64,000 nt of DNA. It comes from Maritimibacter dapengensis (GTDB lineage Bacteria; Pseudomonadota; Alphaproteobacteria; Rhodobacterales; Rhodobacteraceae). Position 1 is the first letter of the stretch. Every line of letters begins with the position of its first letter. Below, piece by piece: positions 59,392 through 64,000 of this stretch. The translations under genes were made by a program, and so were the position numbers. The DNA is taken from assembly GCF_019218265.1 (NCBI RefSeq), contig NZ_JAHUZE010000002.1:868001-932000 (forward strand), read 5' to 3'. The notes under the pieces were generated by a model that saw nothing but the letters and a program-made list of their open reading frames with translations, had not been told where the DNA came from and ran no database searches.

Positions 59392-60003
59392 TCAGACCAG
59401 ATTGAGGACCAGTTTCGCGGCGATCGCGAGCATGACCAGACCGATGATGGCATCGAGGACCTGCCATGCCCGAGGCGCGCTCATCACCGGAGCAAGCAGG
59501 CGGGCGCCATATCCAAGCGAAAAGAAAAACACGAAAGACGCGATCACGGCACCGATGCCGAATGCCAGCCGTAGATGCCAGTCTTCATATTGCGTCGAAA
59601 CCGCGCCGATCAGCCCAAGCGTGTCGAGATAGACATGAGGATTAGCCCAGGTGAACGCCGCCGCAATGGCGAGCGTGCGCCCGAGGGAATGCCCGCGTCC
59701 AGCGATGTTCATGCCTTCGTGGGCTCTCCGCGCCGCCCAGAGACGGCTCAGGCCGTAGGCCGTCAGGAAGATCGCGCCGCCAATGCTCATCACGACGGGC
59801 AGGGCGGGGATCGCTTCGGTCAGGGCACCAAAACCTGCGACACCAGCCGTAATCAGAAGCGCATCGGACCCCGCGCAGAACAGGCAGAGCCAGAATACGT
59901 GTTGATGCAGAAGCCCCTGACGCAGAACGAACGCGTTCTGCGCACCAATGGCCAGGATCAGGGAGAACCCGGTTGCAAATCCTGTGACGGCCGCTCCGGT
60001 CAC
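59392..60003 (-). CDS. LysE/ArgO-family amino-acid exporter
   Basis: The 203-aa protein has about six helices and the LysE start GFSLILAIGAQNAFVLRQGL. ANPHVYLDTLGLIGAVS in the middle is typical of ArgO/LysE. It would export basic amino acids. The GTG start lies in the DUF502 stop (GTGA), so it is translated together with that gene. Confidence 0.9.
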   Translation of the reverse strand: MTGAAVTGFATGFSLILAIGAQNAFVLRQGLLHQHVFWLCLFCAGSDALLITAGVAGFGALTEAIPALPVVMSIGGAIFLTAYGLSRLWAARRAHEGMNIAGRGHSLGRTLAIAAAFTWANPHVYLDTLGLIGAVSTQYEDWHLRLAFGIGAVIASFVFFFSLGYGARLLAPVMSAPRAWQVLDAIIGLVMLAIAAKLVLNLV

Positions 60004-60761
60004 TCTTTCACGAGCGCTTTCACGGCTTCCGGATTTGGCGGCTCACCGTTTTTCCCGCCGGGATAGACCAGGCCGGCGGAAATCACCAGTTTCGCCGCGT
60101 CCTCCACCCCCATGCCCAACTCGATTACGGAATGGCGGGGCACGAAGAGCAGGAATCCGGACGTCGGGTTCGGTGTGGTGGGCAGGAATACGGAAATCAG
60201 ATCTTCGTCCACCGGGATCTTGGAATCTATTTCGCCCTTCGCCGTTGTCGAGATGAAGGCGATGGCCCAGATCCCCTTGCGCGGGTATTCCACGAGACAG
60301 GCCTTGTCGAACTTTGCTTCGCTCTGGGCGAACACGGTTTCGGCAATCTGCTTGATCCCGTTGTAGAGCGACCGAAGGACAGGGATCCTGTCGACGATCG
60401 TTTCGCCCCAGGCGATGAACTGGCGGCCGATGAGACCCTTTGCGATCCATCCGACAAAGACCGTGAAGAGAAGGAAGATCACAACACCGAGGCCACGGAT
60501 GTTGACCGTCACGTTCTCACCGAAGATCGAAATGAACCAGTCACTTTCGCCGAACCAGCGCTGGATCAGCATATCGGGGTGATAAGCCTTCGGAACGAAG
60601 GGAAGAACCCAGCCGTCGATCCAGCCGACGAAGGTCCAGATCAGCCAAAGGGTGATGGCGATGGGGGCGACCACCACGAGCCCGGTCAGGAAATTGTTGC
60701 GAAGCCCTGCGAACGGACGCCAGCGTCGGCGGTGCTCGGGGTCGTGAGGTTGTTTTGTCAT
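60000..60761 (-). CDS. DUF502-family membrane protein
   Basis: The 253-aa protein has two main membrane segments (about residues 23-45 and 88-110) and the DUF502 pattern: LTGLVVVAPIAITLWLIW, IPVLRSLYNGIKQI and VFLPTTPNPTSGFLLFVP. The function is not known; plant relatives include LCV-like proteins. It is the first gene of a two-gene operon with LysE. Confidence 0.88.
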   Translation of the reverse strand: MTKQPHDPEHRRRWRPFAGLRNNFLTGLVVVAPIAITLWLIWTFVGWIDGWVLPFVPKAYHPDMLIQRWFGESDWFISIFGENVTVNIRGLGVVIFLLFTVFVGWIAKGLIGRQFIAWGETIVDRIPVLRSLYNGIKQIAETVFAQSEAKFDKACLVEYPRKGIWAIAFISTTAKGEIDSKIPVDEDLISVFLPTTPNPTSGFLLFVPRHSVIELGMGVEDAAKLVISAGLVYPGGKNGEPPNPEAVKALVKE

Positions 60762-60865
60762 ATGTGCTGCGCGGCCTTCAAAGTCCTTGCATATCTATGC
60801 GCTGCAGCGCGGCGCGGCAACGGTTAGTGCCGCGTTTGGTTCATTTTCACGTGACGCGCCAATCG

Positions 60866-61771
60866 TCAGGTTGTCGTAGCTATGGCGATCGCTGCGCCGA
60901 GACGCGCATTGTTGAGCACAAGCGCGATGTTGGCGGCAAGCGACGCGCCTTCGGTTGCATGGAACACGCGGTCGAGCAGGAACGGCGTCACGTCCTTGCC
61001 CGATACGCCCTGAGTCTGGGCCAGCGACAGGGCCTCGGCAATCACCGGCTCGATCACATCTCGCGGAATCTCTGCGTCTTCGGGGATCGGATTGGCGACG
61101 AGTTGTCCTCCCGGAAGGCCGAGCGCCAGACGCGTGTCCGCTGCCCGCGCGATTTCCGCGCCAGTATCGAGGCGAAGAGGAGCGCGAAGACCCGAAGACC
61201 GGGACCAGAAGGCCGGCATGTCGTCCTGTCCGACTGCGATCACCGGCACACCGTTGGTTTCCAGCACTTCGAGCGTCGCCGGAATGTCGAGAATCGCCTT
61301 TGCACCCGCAGCGACGACCGTCACCGGGGTCTGCGCGAGTTCCAGCAGGTCGGCCGAGATGTCGAGGCTCGTCTCCCATCCGCGATGCACCCCGCCGATC
61401 CCGCCGGTCGCGAACACGCGGATACCGGCGAGATGGGCCACGATCATGGTTGCAGCCACTGTCGTCGCACCTGTGCCGCCGGACGCAACGCAGACAGCGA
61501 GGTCGGCGCGTGACAGCTTGGCGACGTCTGTGGTCTGGCCCAAGGCTTCGAGTTGATCTTCGGTCAGGCCGACGAGGATCTGCCCGTCGATGACCGCGAT
61601 GGTCGCAGGCACCGCGCCGGCCGCGCGAATTTCGGCTTCGACGGCACGCGCGGTTTCCACGTTTTGCGGATAGGGCATGCCGTGGGTGATAATCGTGCTT
61701 TCGAGCGCGACGAGGGGCGAACCCGTTGCGCGTGCGTTTGCGACCTCGGGCGAGAATTGGAGCTCGATCAT
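60866..61771 (-). CDS. psuG: Pseudouridine-5'-phosphate glycosidase
   Basis: The 301-aa enzyme has VALESTIITHGMPYPQN at the active site, CVASGGTGATTVAATM, TGGIGGVHRG and the lysine-bearing GAKAILDIPATLEVLE, all matching PsuG. It splits pseudouridine 5'-phosphate into uracil and ribose 5-phosphate. It overlaps the kinase gene by four bases, so the two-step pathway is one unit. Confidence 0.93.
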   Translation of the reverse strand: MIELQFSPEVANARATGSPLVALESTIITHGMPYPQNVETARAVEAEIRAAGAVPATIAVIDGQILVGLTEDQLEALGQTTDVAKLSRADLAVCVASGGTGATTVAATMIVAHLAGIRVFATGGIGGVHRGWETSLDISADLLELAQTPVTVVAAGAKAILDIPATLEVLETNGVPVIAVGQDDMPAFWSRSSGLRAPLRLDTGAEIARAADTRLALGLPGGQLVANPIPEDAEIPRDVIEPVIAEALSLAQTQGVSGKDVTPFLLDRVFHATEGASLAANIALVLNNARLGAAIAIATTT

Positions 61772-62661
61772 TTTGGCGTGCCTCCCGACACAAAGGTTGC
61801 TGCTGCGCGAAGTGCGGTGTCGAGCGCCGCTTGCGCGTCTTCGCGGCGAAGCTCTGCGGCGATATGGGCGGCCATGAAGGTGTCGCCGGCGCCGGTTACG
61901 CGGACCTGTGCGACCTTGGGCGGCGCTGCACTGATCGTGCCTTCGAAGGTGCCAAGGGCGGCAGACCGCGCGCCATCGCTGACCATCGCGCGGGTCGCGC
62001 CAGCGGATACGAGCGCCTCAGCCGCGAGATGCGCCCCGTCGAAGCTGCGCCCCAAGAGCAGCCCCGCCTCTTCCAGGTTGACGTAGAGCGTCGCGCCCGG
62101 ATGGGCCAGAAGCGGCGTGAGCCGCGTGGCCTTGCCGGGGCTGGCCGGTGCGATGCGCAGGTCGGCGGCGCGGAACGCGGGTCGTTCGGCGATGTTGGCC
62201 AGGAGCGTTTCGGTCAGGTTGCCGTCAAGCGCGATGGTGCCGGGGTAGGGTGCCGCGTCACTCCCGAGCCGCCCGTCGAGCAGTGGCGCGAGGATGCGCT
62301 CTCCCGCGGCCTCCAGCGAATGGGCGTCGCACATGGCGGCGACAAGCCCGCTCCCGTCTTCGATCGCGATGTAACTGTCGGTGGGCAGGTCCGGGTCGCG
62401 GGTGAGATAGCGTGTGACGAGGTTCATGTCCTCGCAGGCGGCGGCGAGTTCATTGCCTGCCGGATCGGTCCCGAGCACCGAGACGAGACCCGGCACCAAC
62501 CCGAACCCCTTGAGCGTCATCGCGATGTTCAGTGCGACGCCCCCGGGAATGCGGACGATCCGCCCCGGCACGTCATTGCCCTTGACCATTTCGGCACCAG
62601 TGCGTCCGACGACATCCCAAAGGACGCTGCCGATGCACAGAATGTCGGGTGTCTTGTCCAT
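61768..62661 (-). CDS. psuK: PfkB-family sugar kinase, probable pseudouridine kinase
   Basis: The 297-aa PfkB kinase has ILCIGSVLWDVVGRTG, PGGVALNIAMTLKGFG near the N-terminus and the anion-hole motif VRVTGAGDTFMAAHIAAEL near the C-terminus. Its place directly before psuG indicates that it phosphorylates pseudouridine. I take ATG 62661 with AAGGT upstream; ATG 62676 has no such site. No nucleoside transporter is adjacent. Confidence 0.87.
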   Translation of the reverse strand: MDKTPDILCIGSVLWDVVGRTGAEMVKGNDVPGRIVRIPGGVALNIAMTLKGFGLVPGLVSVLGTDPAGNELAAACEDMNLVTRYLTRDPDLPTDSYIAIEDGSGLVAAMCDAHSLEAAGERILAPLLDGRLGSDAAPYPGTIALDGNLTETLLANIAERPAFRAADLRIAPASPGKATRLTPLLAHPGATLYVNLEEAGLLLGRSFDGAHLAAEALVSAGATRAMVSDGARSAALGTFEGTISAAPPKVAQVRVTGAGDTFMAAHIAAELRREDAQAALDTALRAAATFVSGGTPK

Positions 62662-62689
62662 GTGACCTTGGACCATGAGGGGCAGGGGG

Positions 62690-62718
62690 TTGCAATAGCG
62701 CTTGGCCTGCGCTAAATC
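62690..62718 (+). promoter_or_regulatory. Possible promoter of rpsB-tsf
   Basis: TTGCAA (62690-62695) and TAAATC (62713-62718) are 17 bases apart, about 130 bases before rpsB. The -10 is only a moderate match. The long leader could hold a control structure. Confidence 0.35.
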
Positions 62719-62848
62719 GCGCGCACTTCACAGACGGGGCTTGGGCCTTGCGGGGAGACATCCCGCTCGTGTCCGCCGGTTGGTGAGGTGCCGCGTGCAC
62801 CAAACCTCAAGGTTCCGTCGAGGCGCAAACCGGAAAAGGATATTGGAC

Positions 62849-63634
62849 ATGGCGCTCCCTGAATTCACTTTGCGTCAGCTTTTGGAAGCTGGCGTTCACT
62901 TCGGCCACCAGACTCAGCGTTGGAACCCCCGCATGGGCGAGTTCATCTACGGTGAGCGGAACGGCATCCACATTTTCGACCTGACCCAGACGCTCCCGAT
63001 GCTCGACGCGGCGCTGAACGTGATCCGCGAGACCGTCGCCAAGGGCGGCAGCATCCTGTTCGTCGGCACCAAGCGTCAGGCGTCCCGCCCGATCGCGGAA
63101 GCGGCCGACAAGTCGGCACAATTCTACATGAACCACCGCTGGCTCGGTGGCACGCTGACCAACTGGCAGACCGTGTCCCAGTCGATCAACCGCCTCAAGG
63201 GTTACGACGAAACGCTCGCAGGCGGCGCTGATGGCCTCACCAAGAAAGAACGTCTTGGGATCGAACGCGACCAGGCGAAACTCACCGCTTCGCTCGGTGG
63301 GATCCGCGAAATGGGCGGCCGTCCTGATCTCCTGTTCGTCATCGACGTCAAGAAAGAAGAACTGGCGATCAAGGAAGCCAACAAACTGGGCATCCCGGTC
63401 GTGGCCGTGGTGGACACGAACTGCTCGCCTGATGGCGTGGATTACATCATCCCGGGCAACGACGACGCCGCTCGTGCAATCGCGCTTTACTGCGATCTCG
63501 CCGCACGCGCCGCGCTCGATGGCATGTCGGGTCAGCTCGAAGCGGCCGGCATCGACGTGGGTGCGCTCGAAGAAGCACCGGTCGAAGAGGCCGTTGCCGA
63601 AGAGACCCCGGCAGAAGAACCTGCCGAAAGCTGA
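62849..63634 (+). CDS. rpsB: 30S ribosomal protein S2
   Basis: The 261-aa protein is a full S2: [46 protein letters not shown], and [25 protein letters not shown]. It ends in a glutamate-rich tail of about 30 residues. AAAAGGA precedes the ATG. tsf follows on the same strand. Confidence 0.97.
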   Translation: MALPEFTLRQLLEAGVHFGHQTQRWNPRMGEFIYGERNGIHIFDLTQTLPMLDAALNVIRETVAKGGSILFVGTKRQASRPIAEAADKSAQFYMNHRWLGGTLTNWQTVSQSINRLKGYDETLAGGADGLTKKERLGIERDQAKLTASLGGIREMGGRPDLLFVIDVKKEELAIKEANKLGIPVVAVVDTNCSPDGVDYIIPGNDDAARAIALYCDLAARAALDGMSGQLEAAGIDVGALEEAPVEEAVAEETPAEEPAES

Positions 63635-63680
63635 GTGCGGTCGGCGCGGCCCTCGGGCCACGCCTGTCACATTCCTGATA

Positions 63681-63705
63681 CCGGGGGCAGGCACACCGCC
63701 CCCGG
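63681..63705 (+). repeat. Intercistronic hairpin between rpsB and tsf
   Basis: CCGGGGGC and GCCCCCGG pair perfectly around a 9-base loop. There is no T-run, so it may attenuate or mark RNA processing between the two genes. Confidence 0.55.
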
Positions 63706-63733
63706 AACCCTATCGACGTAAGGAGAGCCGAAC

Positions 63734-64000
63734 ATGGCGATCACCGCTGCACAAGTGAAAGAACTGCGTGAAATGACCGGCGCGGGCATGATGGATGCCA
63801 AGAAGGCGCTTGTCGAAAACGATGGCGATATGGACGCCGCAATCGACTGGCTGCGCACCAAGGGTCTCGCAAAGGCCGCCAAGAAATCGGGCCGCACCGC
63901 TGCCGAAGGTCTCGTCGGCGTCGCCGTCGAAGGCAACACCGGCATCGCCGTCGAAGTGAACTCGGAAACCGACTTCGTGGCCAAGAACGCCGAATTCCAG
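63734..64000 (+). CDS. tsf: Elongation factor Ts, N-terminal part (cut by window end)
   Basis: The first 89 residues of EF-Ts are present: [22 protein letters not shown] (UBA-like domain) followed by the nucleotide-exchange motif [10 protein letters not shown]. The gene runs off the window. AAGGAG precedes the ATG. EF-Ts recycles EF-Tu; the rpsB-tsf order is conserved in bacteria. Confidence 0.96.
   Translation, partial: MAITAAQVKELREMTGAGMMDAKKALVENDGDMDAAIDWLRTKGLAKAAKKSGRTAAEGLVGVAVEGNTGIAVEVNSETDFVAKNAEFQ

Overview
The window reads as ordinary chromosome of a high-G+C alphaproteobacterium of the Rhodobacteraceae/Roseobacter group. The basis is the sequence itself: a one-cysteine DksA, a CckA hybrid kinase with CtrA-type boxes (TTAA-N7-TTAA) and GANTC sites in front of it, a GAAC-N7-GAAC SOS box at recA, an RF2 gene without the programmed frameshift, an alpha-glucoside (agl) operon, and several families typical of this group (DUF2927, solo PIN, M23-bactofilin). 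I see no rRNA, tRNA, insertion sequence, prophage or CRISPR. About 60 protein genes are tightly packed, many with 1-4 nt or larger stop/start overlaps.

Layout. 0-7 kb: an rRNA methyltransferase coupled to a PIN protein (+), then a minus-strand run of MoxR ATPase, GNAT, DUF2927 lipoprotein, a 52-aa membrane protein, a vWA protein and an M48 protease. 7-18.5 kb (+): dksA, an FAD monooxygenase, guaB-rsmB, cckA, recA, alaS-DUF1330, separated by clear hairpin terminators. 18.6-23.7 kb (-): typA, an alpha/beta hydrolase, cutA-SMR-yitT, and an enoyl-CoA hydratase-like gene. 23.7-27.2 kb (+): a thioesterase, a TDT/SLAC1 channel, an unknown protein, rplM-rpsI. 27.3-37.4 kb: a complete chemotaxis locus as two convergent operons, PDC protein-MCP-cheB-cheD (+) facing STAS-cheY-cheA-cheW-cheR-cheY-small protein (-). 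37.5-47.5 kb: an alpha-glucoside module, with LacI regulator, GH1 and glucokinase (-) divergent from aglEFGAK (+). 47.9-57.3 kb: prfB, DUF2189, bactofilin/M23 pair, bcp, a YhdP/AsmA-like giant, queA. 57.3-64 kb: an orphan peptide-binding protein, a strong orphan small-RNA candidate, LysE, DUF502, psuG-psuK and the start of rpsB-tsf.

How the parts work together. In the agl module a LacI regulator probably represses import (AglEFGK), intracellular hydrolysis (AglA, GH1) and phosphorylation (glucokinase) through two related operators. The chemotaxis locus encodes every core component, plus a 128-aa protein carrying a DxxxQ motif that could be the missing CheY-P phosphatase. cckA appears to lie under CtrA and CcrM-type control.

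The items most worth follow-up are the small-RNA unit at 59266-59376, the tandem CtrA boxes plus tandem GANTC sites before cckA, the possible CheZ/CheT-like protein at 32321-32707, and the secreted PDC-domain partner of the chemoreceptor. All functions are assigned by reading motifs. No database search was run.
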